Counted from the stretch's first letter, positions 24,701 to 34,137 are shown. The stretch is 64,000 bases of DNA from Ianthella basta (GCA_964019415.1 OZ025888.1:4531036-4595035), one strand, 5' to 3'. Notes: generated from the letters alone by a model not told the origin. Numbers and translations: made by a program.

Positions 24701-27700
24701 GAAAATGCATACCCTACTGTCTCGTTCTCAAGAATCCTGAGCTGCGGAATGGAACCTGCCACAAACATAGGTGCGTTGTCATTGAGATCCGACACTACAA
24801 CTGTGACTGTCGCAGTAGTGCTGAGCTCATCTTCCCCAGCTTCCACTTGGTCATTGATCGCCGTAACAAGAAGGGTATAGCGTGGAGTGGCTTCTCTGTC
24901 AAGGCTGGAGTTGGTGTAAAGCTCACCTGTTGAACTGTCAAGGTAGAATATGTCGGTGGAGTTGTCCAAGTAGAAACTCACCTGAAGGATTCAATTTACA
25001 GAATAGCAATTGAATAGCAATTGAATACGTATATTCACAAAACTACTTACGTACAGTTAAAGACTGCAGTCTATGGTGTACCTCACTAATGGAGAATTGT
25101 AAATCATAGATGTAGTAACATTTTGGAATGACCCACCATAAAGTGGAGCCCAGCCCCGGCCATATTCCACAATGTATTCCTATACATTTCTGTACTACAG
25201 TATGTCAGAACACATAGTATTAAGCAAAAGGTTATCTGCATGCAGTATGCGCCTCTACACAAGGTGTATGCCCAATGGAAAGGTGTAGGCATCCATTAGT
25301 CATTACATAGTAAGTACAGTGCAAACGTATGTACAGTAAGATGACTGTGACATACACTGTACGTACTACGTATAAGAACAGCAGTATGCAAAAACAGCAA
25401 CAGCCTTTCACGGTTCACGGGTATATGCTTGTTAGAAGGGGTAGTCACCTGCTTGGACATGACTCAGTAGCAAATATACCATATAATGAACTTTGAGTTT
25501 CGTTGCAACATTAATTTCACAAATTGTATGTACATGTGGCACACTACCACTTACGTACCTGGTTGTTTGGAAACTGATCACCATCAGTCGCATTCAGCTT
25601 GGCCACCAGCTGAGGTGGGCCATTCTCCTCAACAGTGAAAGTGTTTACACCCTCAAAGACAGGAAACAGGTCATTGTTGTCAGTCACAGTGATTTCGACA
25701 TATGCAGTATCACTGGCACTCCCATCAGAAACAGAGACTGTCAAGTTAAACATGGATCTGAAATGGTACAATGGTGAAAAGAACATTGAATTGTGGCACA
25801 TAATGATCCTACCAATACTGCACCATGCTAATGCTTGTAGCCAACAATGCAGCAGAGTCTCTCACTCTCACACACACACCACACACACACCAGACACACA
25901 CGGACACGCTCAAGCATTCACACATGGATATACACACAAACTCTCACCTGTCCACACTTTCAAAGTCCAGGTTGCCCTGCACTGAGATCTGCCCTGTAGA
26001 AAGGTTGATGCTGAAGGGGGCGGCTGGTGGGCTCACAATGGAGAAGGTCAGGGTACTGCCGTCCTCATCACTTGCTGACACAGTGGCAACAGGAGTGCCA
26101 TTAGAGGCGAGTTCAGGCACACTTTCAACTATTTGAGATACACAAAGAAAGGTGAATAAGTTACAAGTATAACATACATAGATGTAACTACTAGTAGTGA
26201 AGGCATTTTGAACATAAAACTAAAACATCTTGAAATAAAAACTTTAGTAGCCAGAATTCTCCTGAAATGTGAGTACTTTCAGAGTGAACATAATTAACCA
26301 CACTTTATTTACTTTTACCGACAACCGTTAGTTGTCAATCGTCTAAGTGAAGTCAGAACCTGTTTTGTGTCAGGTAGCATTTATGAGTGGAATCCAAACA
26401 AAAATATATTAAAATATGTTTTAAAATACTGCCTGACTGACACACATTCTCTTACCCCAAATGCGTTGTTCGAAGACGGGAGAGTTGTCATTGAGGTTTT
26501 CAATACGGACCACTATGTCGGAGGGTTCACTATTCAGGGAGGAGCCTGTTCCATCATCTGTTGCATACACATACAGGCTTGTGTACTGCTGTTGCTCCTC
26601 ATAGTTGAACATAACACTGAGAAAAATATAGATTATGATAAACATTAAAAACAAGCAAAAATAATGACCATCCCTACATATATAAGTACATAAATTGTGC
26701 ACTACACTTTATAATAGGAACACTAACCTGGTTGTGATGTTTGCTTCCACCATGTTGTTGCCTACGACAACAGGAGCAGAGATGTCGAACAAGTGTGAAT
26801 CGGAGCCTCCCAGCGTCACATTTCTAATGGTGCCTGACGGACCAGGGCCATCATCGTCAGTAATGGTCACAGTAACAACTAGAGTACCCACGGGACTGTT
26901 CTCAGGTACAGAGACGTTATACAAATCTTTATCAAATTCTGGCTCAAACTCATTTTCTGGAGAAAAGACAGCTATCAGGACCACAGCGGTGCCAACACGT
27001 GGGCTGGGACTTCCACTGTCAGTGGCAGTAACATTGAAGGGGTACCGTGTAACTGAGCCATTCACCTCAGGGAGAAGCTCACTTGTACGTATCAAACCAG
27101 TCTGTGGGTTAATGTCTACAAACGATGGAGCGTCATCGCCCAGCCCATATGTGATGGTTGTGTCCCTTCCATCCCTATCAGTCGCCACAACTCTGACCAG
27201 TTCTGAACCAATGGCTGTTGTAAATACTGTCTCTCTTGTGTATGTTTCCCTACTAAACACAGGAGCGAACTCATTCACGTCATCAACCAAAATGGTAATG
27301 TTAGCAACCGAGCTGAGAGGGGGAACTCCCCTATCTGTGACAGTGATGGACAGCTGATGCATCGAAGCAACCTCGTAGTTCAGAGGACTAGTCAGTGTCA
27401 GAGTGTCATTAATTATCTCAAACAGAGCTCCATCTTGCCGCAGTGATAGGTCAAAGAGTGCACTGCTTCCTGTGTCTGTGTCCCTCACTGAGATATTGAC
27501 AAGCTGGTTGGGAACAGGGCTGTCTTCCTTTACCAGAATTGAAAGAGGTAGTGGTGGGACAAACATTGGCGGATTGTCATTCACTTCTGCAACGATGATA
27601 GTGATGTTGGTCGAAACGTTTAGGCTACCAGAATCACTCACAGTCACCACAAGAGTATAATTCTCTTGCCTTGATCTTGTTAAGGTAGTGGCCACAGTAA

Positions 27701-30700
27701 GATTGCCTGACTCCATACCCAGCATAAAGTCTGAGCTTCCTTCAAACGTGAAGAACAGCTTTGCATTAGCCCCAGTGTCATCGTCCATTGCAGCAAAAAG
27801 AAACACTGTTTGCCCAATTGATGCATTCTCTGATACCTGCACCACAGCATTCAACTCACTGGTGAAATATGGGGTGTTATCATTCACATCATCTACTGTG
27901 ACTGTAACGTTAGCCGATGATGTCAGTTGGAACTGTTCAACACCATTGTCCCTCGCAACAAGAGTGACGAAGAGCATATCCTGATCTTCACGATCCAATG
28001 TTCGGTTAAGAAACAATGCTCCTACACTCTCCGATGACATATCAGTCACACTAAGGTAAAAGGAGTCGGCATCAGGTCCTTCCAGGTCCAGGACCTCAAC
28101 CACACCCTCATCCCCAGAAGACGAGTCAGAAACAGTGAAGATGAGCACGGGCTCAACAGGGAAAGATTCCTCCTCAACATTCACTGCATATGGTGCACCG
28201 ACAAACTGTGGAGCGTTCTCGTTCGCTGGAGCAACCTCAATCAGGACATAGCCCATGCCCATAAGGGTAGGGCTGCCAAGGTCACTCACAGTGACAGTGA
28301 CATTGTACACAATTGGCGAGAGTGTCCCATCGACAGTTATGTTGCCGGAAACTGCACCAATACCGAATGGTACATCATCAGGGAGAGCGAATCGGACTTC
28401 AGAATTAACAGTGCCCATTTGATCATCGTCCATGGCCTCAACCGTCAGGACAAACGTGCCTATGGTATCAGATTGGCTGATCAAGGCTGTCGCTCTGCAT
28501 AGCAGAAAGGTATAGTGAATCGGAGCAATTAGCACAGCACAATAAGTGACTGTCACAATAAATGTACAGTTTCATAATGATACTACCTTCTAACACTCCA
28601 ACACCAATATATGGTAACACACCACATATGCACACAGGTGCACACACACATGCACATGCACACACATATACAATGTACAATAAAGACCAGAATTCTCACA
28701 GACAATGTGAGCTACTGATGGTTTCTGTTACAGTACCACAGTGAAGCAGTGCACAGTGAAGCAGTTGCTTCATAAGTAAGCGCTCCAAGCAAGTTGCTGT
28801 ACTTACCCTGAGTTTGTAATGTATGGATCATTGTCATTGGCATCAGTCAGGTAGAGGACAACCTCAGCAATGTCGCTACCGTCTGCATTACTGACGGTGA
28901 CATTGAAGCGGTATTGGTCTCTTTCCTCTCTGTCCAGCTGATTCCGGTCAGCAACAATCAAGCTGGGAGTGTTAGTGGTGAAAGAGAAGATGGTTGCAAG
29001 CCGTACGCCGTCCTCCCTTGTGGCCATCTGGTCTACAGAGTAGTCTGCTATACTGGCTGTTTGGTGAGAAGAGAGAGGAGCAGTAGGGTTGAGAGCTCCA
29101 ACTCACTACATTACAGTATGCTACATGGTGTACATGCTATGGCAATGGGCTGTAAAGCGCTAATTAGGGAGGCTGCAAATAACTACAGTACATTCATGCA
29201 TTGCATTGTACACAACCCTAGTCTTGTGAAGAACTTCTGAGTGGCTAGGTTCTTGCATATCACAACAATTGGGAAGCCACACTAGCCAACAAGATAAAAC
29301 AGATTCCAAACATTTCAGTCCAATACAGGACCTTCATCAGTATAAACTTTCAGTGATAAATGTCCTGGATTGGACCAAATGTTTGGAATCTGTTTTAACT
29401 TATTGGCTAGTGTGGTTTCCCGATTGTTGTAAGAACCCCAGTCTTCAGAATGCACGTAAATATCACTTGCTCTACAGAATGCTGCAAAAATGAACCCCTG
29501 AGACATAGCTTTATGCACATACACGGTGTCAATATGGATCATGGTTGGATGATTGGAATGGACATAGGCAGCATATCTATGACCCTTGAAAGCAGCACAC
29601 ATATCAGACCCATACACACAGTACCCAAGTAGGTAGTGCCATGCATTCTAATACCATAACTCAAATCCAAAGCACTATTTGAATAGCATGAAGTGCCAAT
29701 GAAGGCAGCAGTATAATAGTTGTTATCATGAAGACCCCCACCAAAGCCCACCAGCACCTCCTTGGGAGGGGGCGGATATGTGCAGTCTAAAATTAGTAAC
29801 AACCAAATTCTCCATATAAGGTGTAAACAAACCACTATTATACTCATATTCATGGCCAGGGATCATCTTATGTAAACAGGTCTTCAATTATCTCAGTAAG
29901 GTCACATTCTGTTTGTTCAGGTCCAGCCAGTTACCCTTTTTCCCAAGAATCTGTTTGCCTACCAGATTTGAACAATTTTGAAGATCAGAAATACAGGTTC
30001 CTGTGTTCTTTCAATCATGATACTTAATGAAAGGCTTGTGGTCAACTTACCAGTGATGCAGATAAGTTCAAAACCAGCTACATATTAATATTTAGTAACC
30101 ACAAAGGCTCTAAGCACAGACTACTGACAGCTAGTAGCACCATAATTATCAAAACATGCTTGCAAATGGAATATTACATGTATGTGTCACTGATGTTACC
30201 CAGAGGAAGTCAAAACCTGAAGCACTGAGGTTCCACTCCATTTAGTATATCCCTTAGCTGTACTGACACATGTACAGGTAGCACGTACATAAAGCTCTAA
30301 ACTTTTGAAAATGCTGTAAACTATATCAATGGCAATTAAATCATCCTTGAAGATGAATAACGGTTACTAGAACTTACATGTGCTGAGGGTGACACCCAGG
30401 CGTCCAATGAGGTAGGCATCTTGAGCATCCTCAGGTACAGTGAAGTTGTAGAGATCCAGGTCAAAAGTTGGTGGTTGCAACATTGGAGGCACTCTTATTG
30501 TGACAGCTGCACTTTCAAAAGTGTCAGTTGAGTTCCCCAAGTTGATCTGCAAAATGAAGATACGATGCCAGCAAGCACAGTCAAACAGACTGTCACACCT
30601 AATCACACAGTGCACAGCATAACCCATCACTCTTAGTAGTGCATAGGTCCATACGAATTCTAAAGAATTCCACCTATGTAATAAATGCTTATGGTCCCAG

Positions 30701-31971
30701 CCGAAACAAAATGAAGAGGATTCAAAATTCCAATGCATCTAGGATGCTGTGCACTTCTGGATGCCAGAGCACAAGGCAATGCCCATGACATGAACAACTC
30801 ACGGTAATGAACATGTTAAAATCCGGTTGATAATCGACAACCACAGGAGCAACAGTCAGCTCGCCATTCAGAGTGAGAGTGATAAACCGTTCTGGGTTAG
30901 GCTCATCCACAACAGTGGCAACGATAACTGTAAAATTGTGCACATGAGGCAGAGAACAACACAACCTCTTGGACTTGTGCTATGTACCATAGCAGAGCTG
31001 ATGTAACTTACGACTGCACCATTATAGCCTTCCATTCATTCACAACCTTACCAGCTAGCCCAGTTGGCTGTGCTACCAGCCTAAACATCTAGTGTGCTGT
31101 GAGACATGCATGCAGTACTCACCAGTTGCAACTCTGAATTCCACCGGTGTTCCAGCCAAGTCCCCAGTGACCTACAAGAAAGTAGACAAGCATCTAATGT
31201 CCTGCTGCATCTACGTAGCACCCATGCAGCATGCATCAGACACAGGTGTGGTGTTGCATGCCACAAAGAACACCAGCCCATGAACAAAGTGAGACAAGTA
31301 GAGTAAGAGGCAACCATGAACACAGTGTCAGATGGGCAATTTGACAGGACAATCAGTCAGAACACGCGAATAACAAGAACCTGTCTTACCATTTATACAA
31401 AGATTACAGTTATAACTGCTGTAACTGGATTGACCGGTTCTAACAGTGGCATAAGCTGTCAAAACGACACACAGTGCTGCATGCAATACACAGTACATGG
31501 CAAAACACTACACAGACACAGCCAGCTAATAAAACAATCCATAATTCACTACCAGGTGGAGCAGCAACTACCCACAGCATACACTTCAGCTTGTACAGCC
31601 CTGGCAAGTAGCAAATACGTATGGTGTAGCCTAACTACTCAGTGGCCGAATGCAAATGTACATGTACAGTACATCTCCTTCACAGGGGGATATACAGGTA
31701 GTTATTATTCATCAATGAGTGATACTCACCGTGAGCTGTCTGGTAACGGTCACGTCTCTGCTAGCATCGATCTGGAAGGGTGTTATACCTGGGTGGAGGA
31801 CAAGGTGGAATGGTAGACAGGCTACTCAACGGTATGCATGGCATAGGGTGTGCTTTAATCTGTGAAGGATGATTGGATAGGCGGGGCCGACTTACCTCCG
31901 CGCGAGACGCCGAGTAGGGTGAGCAAGAAAAGCAGCGCAAATAAGGCTGTTTTCCGCCTAGGCACCTTCAT
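24..31971 (-). CDS. Giant coherin-like cadherin with TMEM132-like, cohesin and dockerin modules (N-terminal 9331 aa, 3' end beyond window)
   Basis: Eleven exons: 31971-31896, 31788-31730, 31171-31123, 30927-30803, 30546-30378, 29056-28807, 28494-26728, 26616-26456, 26128-25948, 25757-25559, 24981-24. All introns are GT-AG and every junction keeps frame (27,994 nt in total). The ATG begins a signal peptide (MKVPRRKTALFALLFLLTLL). About 46 cadherin repeats can be counted from DxNDNxP-type linkers: about 10 in exons 4-10, then blocks of about 22, 7, 3 and 4 in the last exon. Between the blocks lie four TMEM132-like modules, three of them followed by cohesin, dockerin and an extra domain. The TGA just after position 24 is intronic: the exon ends TTGTG/gtgagt inside the fourth module, so the tail, membrane anchor and cytoplasmic part are missing here. 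Role inferred: calcium-dependent cell adhesion or matrix scaffolding. The coherin assignment rests on EC plus cohesin co-occurrence. Confidence 0.92.
780..2010 (-). other. Cadherin EC-repeat block 4 (about 4 repeats)
   Basis: Four cadherin repeats with linkers VGDVNDNRPMF, VLDSNEAPPVF and VEDANDNSPNF. The last repeat runs into VLFVEKKFVRFFSDRGALL, the start of module 4. Confidence 0.88.
2010..2514 (-). other. Post-dockerin domain, copy 3 (uncharacterised)
   Basis: From TIDPVGVDSNCDLTISVALES to RSDVCTYVAVPV. It keeps the opening DxxxC, a central SMYEVSIYT (compare GVYTVMT and GVYAVQL), the ISPLTAF stretch and the final cysteine just before the next cadherin repeat. Confidence 0.58.
2515..2685 (-). 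other. Dockerin domain 3
   Basis: Two intact calcium loops, DYNGDGLFNVLD and DPNRDGVLDAID, separated by LQLWLNIFDPTSGAN and followed by VQFALRARSGLVPLLGG. All coordinating positions are filled, and the loops read like textbook bacterial dockerin loops. Confidence 0.88.
2745..3155 (-). other. Cohesin domain 3
   Basis: About 135 residues with ASVSVGSTFTVDLRVNIG, then AFEALISYNSSLLEVSDV, ELAISGLGRQVSSSGI and LTFATISLTAIASG. It has the same strand order as cohesins 1 and 2. A basic linker (PSRQARQASSSGD) joins it to the third dockerin and contains a minimal R-x-x-R site. Confidence 0.74.
3160..6120 (-). other. TMEM132-like module 3 within the giant cadherin
   Basis: Third copy of the module. 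It has a beta-rich opening ending in CWTNVELPETWFQAGG (about 5700), a cohesin-like strand VQNDEFPINLQAIAPF, the NTARMNW segment (about 5040), VLSISVDCSSVLL, and then Ig-like sandwiches. It is more diverged than module 2: the LLNTAVLxG signature is reduced to LVNTARMNW. Confidence 0.7.
6125..7060 (-). other. Cadherin EC-repeat block 3 (about 3 repeats)
   Basis: Three cadherin repeats with linkers ILDINDNAPRF and VLPVNEHPPEC. The third repeat lacks a normal calcium linker and leads directly into TMEM132-like module 3 (VDTIPFDLHISGPGF). Confidence 0.88.
7060..7574 (-). other. Post-dockerin domain, copy 2 (uncharacterised)
   Basis: About 170 residues from SVSSVTPDSCYLDLGVQLWL to TSDECVNNVAPVF. 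It matches copy 1 in length, in the opening TPxSC/SPEC segment, in a central GAGVYAVQL (GNGVYTVMT in copy 1), in an FxPxxxF stretch and in the closing ECVN before the next cadherin repeat. Confidence 0.6.
7575..7735 (-). other. Dockerin domain 2
   Basis: Two intact calcium loops, DVNGDCVFNILD and DFNLDGKCDQQD, only about 20 residues apart, the second followed by FDYLLEAAFYQAPFV. Preceded by a short Cys-rich linker (SPCNSPLCSCGDS). This is the most compact and canonical of the three dockerins. Confidence 0.88.
7840..8265 (-). other. Cohesin domain 2
   Basis: About 140 residues; the best cohesin match in the window. It has SSVNVGDTFRLPVRLNAG, then GAWEVTFAYDSNLLELMSV, a loop with GSGW, then VLIGGISSSSLIVSGATE and IAVVELKATSP. 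Order and spacing follow the nine-strand jelly roll of bacterial cohesins (VKVPV strand, F.YDP..LE, FLF..T.....I..DG..A.I.FKV). Confidence 0.78.
8290..11240 (-). other. TMEM132-like module 2 within the giant cadherin
   Basis: Same order as module 1. The clearest TMEM132 landmark of the window is here: SLLNTAVLNGQRV (about 10,200), then FKVSDSCEEVYLTGDEDSGA, then AVWYPDLPLTVSPGDSELN and a cysteine about 20 residues further on. This is the same succession as the conserved central region of vertebrate TMEM132 proteins. The preceding cohesin-like part starts at NLFPGESAYLTIYAKVES (about 10,640). Ig-like sandwiches follow up to the second cohesin at about 8265. Confidence 0.78.
11245..13570 (-). 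other. Cadherin EC-repeat block 2 (about 7 repeats)
   Basis: Seven cadherin repeats with linkers DRNDNPPVP, GINDNPPMF, EENDNAPVF, NINDMEPEF, DVNDNPPAF and DENMYAPQF. The last two repeats share features (ENMYAP linker, a CSN/CLSN insertion) with the last repeats of EC block 1 (HDVNMYTPMF, CFND). This suggests that the whole unit of terminal ECs plus TMEM132-like module was duplicated together. Confidence 0.9.
13570..14078 (-). other. Post-dockerin domain, copy 1 (uncharacterised)
   Basis: About 170 residues between dockerin 1 and the next cadherin block, opening with PxSANSPECRTTITITLGS and ending at the cysteine in PYPSTECVNLYPPVW. Comparable segments of the same length, position and bounding cysteines follow dockerins 2 and 3, so this is a real repeated unit. 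Predicted all-beta from the alternation of hydrophobic residues. I recognise no known family. Confidence 0.6.
14079..14280 (-). other. Dockerin domain 1
   Basis: Two 12-residue EF-hand-like calcium loops, DATGDCIFDTAD and DADRNGYRDLRD, lie about 45 residues apart, each followed by a short helix (ALYARLVL; VALLERASFDL). Positions 1, 3, 5 and 12 carry oxygen-bearing residues in both loops, as type I dockerins require. The longer than usual gap between the loops holds SPSVLQNLTANQLLAL. Confidence 0.85.
14430..14845 (-). other. Cohesin domain 1 (C-terminal to TMEM132-like module 1)
   Basis: About 140 residues with the cohesin pattern: a hydrophobic opening strand, EIPIYLNVAGV, then VTLYYNPQALQLLSV, a variable loop, GGVASQGYEGIARF, then LGTVTLLVLKPG. 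In bacterial cohesins the equivalent elements are a VxVPV-type strand, the F-x-YDPxxLEV strand and an IAxIxFKV strand. It lies immediately N-terminal of a dockerin on the same chain. Confidence 0.7.
14845..17990 (-). other. TMEM132-like module 1 within the giant cadherin
   Basis: This follows EC block 1 and contains the landmarks of a TMEM132 ectodomain in order. They are a beta-rich N-terminal domain with a cysteine pair ending in VLLRLPDEWF (about 17,590-17,550), a cohesin-like strand pattern after YTGEEFSINFSVSW (about 17,390), and the LVNTPKLTG segment (about 16,940). Next comes a Cys-rich stretch with ILKIEPDCSEAYLSGNE and then WFPMMTAIRF. Vertebrate TMEM132 has the corresponding LLNTAVLTGR, VIKVSD.CDYVFVNGKE and VWVPRLPLQIE elements. 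Ig/BIG-like beta sandwiches follow to about 14,850. The similarity is recognised from memory of the family and needs a profile search. Confidence 0.75.
18000..24981 (-). other. Cadherin EC-repeat block 1 of the giant exon (about 22 repeats)
   Basis: About 2330 residues of tandem cadherin repeats of roughly 105 residues each. Most carry DRE in the middle and end in a linker such as DLNDNAPMF, DINDNAPRF or DVNDNPPAF, which are the calcium-binding LDRE and DxNDNAP motifs. Several linkers are degraded (RNRIDTTPIF, PLNVNGPSF, DAVDSPPRF), which suggests flexible calcium-free joints, as seen in other long cadherins. The block continues the repeats of exons 4-10. Confidence 0.93.
26729..28493 (-). 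other. Exon 7 of the giant cadherin: six EC repeats in a single 1767-nt exon
   Basis: The second largest exon of the gene (28494-26728). It reads through cadherin linkers APANENAPQF, DDVNDNTPYF, AEVNDNPPMF, DDVNEFAPVF and SPENEFEPEF. Other N-terminal exons are 49-250 nt. It is bounded by tatgcag/AGCG and CCAG/gttagt, phase 2 at both ends. Confidence 0.85.
29057..30377. other. Cadherin intron 5, 1.3 kb
   Basis: Non-coding. It contains a 190-bp foldback element (29248-29437, listed separately). The rest, 29,440-30,377, is AT-rich unique-looking sequence in which I see no exon or conserved element. Confidence 0.6.
29248..29437. mobile_element. Foldback (MITE-like) element in cadherin intron 5
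   Basis: Two arms of about 80 bp are near-perfect inverted repeats: 29248-29332 begins GGTTCTTGCATATCACAACA and 29356-29437 ends TTGTTGTAAGAACC, with an inner core of AACAGATTCCAAACATTT. The central loop holds a TTTCAG...CTTCATCAG segment. It has no coding capacity and fits a non-autonomous DNA element. Confidence 0.75.
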
Positions 31972-32197
31972 GGTGCTTCGCGCTACCTCTCACTTCAGGA
32001 TACCAAAGCAGCGAGAAGAAAGTGGTAGACGGCAGAGGAGTAGCAACGTGCTCGTTCCCTCCCTTGACAACTATGCGGTCACGCCCCAGTTTCATAGCGC
32101 GGGAACACACGTGCCTGGGCGCTTAAGCAATTTAACGCCCCACTGTGTATTATACATTTTGTAAATGCAAAATTATTGACTAACACAACAGCTAGAA
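31972..32197 (-). promoter_or_regulatory. Short intergenic region: upstream region of the giant cadherin and 3' end of the GH5-like gene
   Basis: Only 226 bp separate the GH5-like stop codon from the cadherin ATG. The region holds a TATA-like ATGTATAATAC (32147-32157, minus strand) and a CACGTG E-box (32108-32113). No AATAAA polyadenylation signal for the upstream gene is visible on the minus strand. It must contain both a terminator/polyA site and a promoter, unless the genes share a transcript. Confidence 0.4.
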
Positions 32198-34009
32198 CTA
32201 TCTAGCTTGAAAAAGAGCACGCAGCAACGGTGACCGGTGCCTGAAAAGAAAGTTGCTCGGCTCTGTCCCAAGTTCATAGTCCATCGAGTGCCACTCAGGG
32301 TCTCGAAACGAGAATAGCAGCCAGCTCCAACCAAATTCATTAAACATTGCCACCAAGTCGGTTAGAAAAAGGCTGCACCCTGGCACCAGTCGTCCACAGC
32401 CAAACTCAGTGCAGACAATCTTCTTGGCATCAATGTCATGCTCTCTCTGCCACTTGTGCACAATACTAAGAACTTTGAGAATCATCTCCTTGTTAAAGTG
32501 ATGCCCTTCAACAATACTGGGATAGCCTCTTTCAGGTGCCATCTCAGTGGTCTGTGTGATGGATGTTGGCCCATACATGTGAAACCCATATGCAATGTGG
32601 AGGTCTTCTGGGATGGGTTTGAGCGTTGAGATAGCCTTAGCGTTACCCCAGTTCAGAGGCTTGAGAATGATGACTGTATCCGAGTCACTCTTTCGAATAA
32701 GTTTCACTGTCTCATTGTAGAAGGCATTCACAATGTCCACCCCATCTGAAGGCATTTCATCAAAAAATCCTGCATGCGTGTCTGCTTCAGAGTACGGTTC
32801 ATTAATGAGATCATAAGCTGCGATGCAGTGCTTAAGATCTGCCACACATGACACCAAATGCCCCCAAAATTGAGTAATGCGATTTCTCACAGTTGGAGAC
32901 AAGAAGAAATCAAATTCACTGCCACTCCTCGAATAAAAAGCACATCCGGGTAGGTCAGAGAATGTCAGAATGGCTTTTAAGCCGAAGCTGTTAATTCTCT
33001 GTAGCACCTCCCGTAGCCGGGGAATACCCTTATCCAGGTGAGCTTGATCTTCTGCCACTGACGATGCTGTTGAGCTGATGAGGTACTGCAGGTCCTTAGC
33101 GTCCCCCACTGCTCCGCAGCGAATGACCTTAGCCCCGTAGAACACAGCATCGGCCAGGTCCAACTCACTGGCAGGTTCTGAGAGCATGTTAAAGCCCTTG
33201 AATCCATCTACCCATAGAGTGGCTGGAGTTGCTTTGGGTAGTGCAAGGGGCAAGACACGCTTGCCTCCAGAGAAAGGATCACTAACACCCAATGGCCAAT
33301 TCGATTCATACAGGAAGTGGTAAAACTTCTCAGAAATCTCACTCCCTGACCAAGCAGGGTGCTGGAATGCAGGAGGAGTCTTTAAGGATTGGAGCCTAAC
33401 CTTCCAAACGTTGTTACCAGTGCATTCGCTGATGACGTAAGATGCCCACCAATGTCCCAGAGATGAGAACTCAAGGCAAGTAGAGCAGAACTCATGTTGG
33501 AGAGCTGCACTCATCGGAATGACAACTATAGAATTGGCTGCGAATACATGAAGGGGGCGATCGTCTGAGAGCTCGTCATAGAAGGCGATGTACTTTTCCT
33601 GGTAGGCTGCCGACCCAGCACCGGCCTCATCCTTGGGATGGGGGAAAACCCTGTATCCGCTGGTACAGAGAACCGAGCCGCTATATTCCGTGATCTTGCT
33701 GCACAGCTCGGATACAAAGCCCTCTTCGACCTGTGTGAATGATGGAAGGAGTACAAGGGTGCCCAGTTCGCCATGTGCACCTTTCCCCTCAACCCAATCA
33801 CAACACGAGTCTTTGAGACAATTGAAGAGGGTGAGGTGCACTCCAGTTCGGGGAGACAGGGATAGGTCGGGCTGCGTCTCGCGCGTTGGCCATGTATTGA
33901 CTGCGTACAAACGCTCAAGAGACTTGCACTGCCGCTCAATGGTCTCTTTCAGCTGAGACGCGGATGTTTCAGAGGACAGTTCGTCCTCGACGATCACAAA
34001 CGCAAGCAT
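32198..34009 (-). CDS. Glycoside hydrolase family 5-like enzyme, intronless (603 aa)
   Basis: A single uninterrupted frame from the first in-frame ATG (34009, MLAFVIVEDEL) to TAG at 32198; the open frame extends upstream to 34060 but only from a TTG. Residues from about 260 onward have the GH5 (beta/alpha)8 pattern: GFNML, a VFYGAKVIRCG strand, FGLKAILTFSDLPG, then IAAYDLINEP with the presumed acid/base Glu404, and IVCTEFGCGR with the presumed nucleophile Glu535, followed by GWSWLLFSFRDPEW. Known members hydrolyse beta-glucans, mannans or glycosphingolipids; the substrate here is unknown. The first 260 residues have conserved-looking cysteines but match nothing I recognise. No signal peptide is visible, so a cytosolic site is likely. 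The lack of introns contrasts with both neighbours. Confidence 0.85.
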   Translation of the reverse strand: MLAFVIVEDELSSETSASQLKETIERQCKSLERLYAVNTWPTRETQPDLSLSPRTGVHLTLFNCLKDSCCDWVEGKGAHGELGTLVLLPSFTQVEEGFVSELCSKITEYSGSVLCTSGYRVFPHPKDEAGAGSAAYQEKYIAFYDELSDDRPLHVFAANSIVVIPMSAALQHEFCSTCLEFSSLGHWWASYVISECTGNNVWKVRLQSLKTPPAFQHPAWSGSEISEKFYHFLYESNWPLGVSDPFSGGKRVLPLALPKATPATLWVDGFKGFNMLSEPASELDLADAVFYGAKVIRCGAVGDAKDLQYLISSTASSVAEDQAHLDKGIPRLREVLQRINSFGLKAILTFSDLPGCAFYSRSGSEFDFFLSPTVRNRITQFWGHLVSCVADLKHCIAAYDLINEPYSEADTHAGFFDEMPSDGVDIVNAFYNETVKLIRKSDSDTVIILKPLNWGNAKAISTLKPIPEDLHIAYGFHMYGPTSITQTTEMAPERGYPSIVEGHHFNKEMILKVLSIVHKWQREHDIDAKKIVCTEFGCGRLVPGCSLFLTDLVAMFNEFGWSWLLFSFRDPEWHSMDYELGTEPSNFLFRHRSPLLRALFQAR

Positions 34010-34137
34010 AATATAAGGCACGCGCGCGTGACGTTGACACGTGCATGATGACGTTACCAAAACACCTGATCACAAACACCAGTCCGAAATAAATTAAACA
34101 GAATGCTGTGACAAGATTGAATTGTGTCCACAGTAGA
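34010..34137 (-). promoter_or_regulatory. 128-bp gap between CDK8 stop and GH5-like start: CRE/E-box cluster
   Basis: Within 26 bp lie two TGACGT CRE half-sites (34029-34034 and 34049-34054) with a CACGTG E-box between them (34038-34043), inside a CG-rich patch just upstream of the GH5-like ATG. This is the likely promoter of the GH5-like gene. No AATAAA is seen for CDK8 on the minus strand. Confidence 0.45.

Noticed and set aside
31316..31816. 166-residue plus-strand frame near the cadherin 5' end
   Set aside because: Lies over cadherin intron 2 and antisense to exon 2. No recognisable domain.
34010..34060. Upstream extension of the GH5-like protein by 17 residues
   Set aside because: The extension starts at TTG, not ATG, and covers the CRE/E-box cluster. 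The first in-frame ATG is at 34009.
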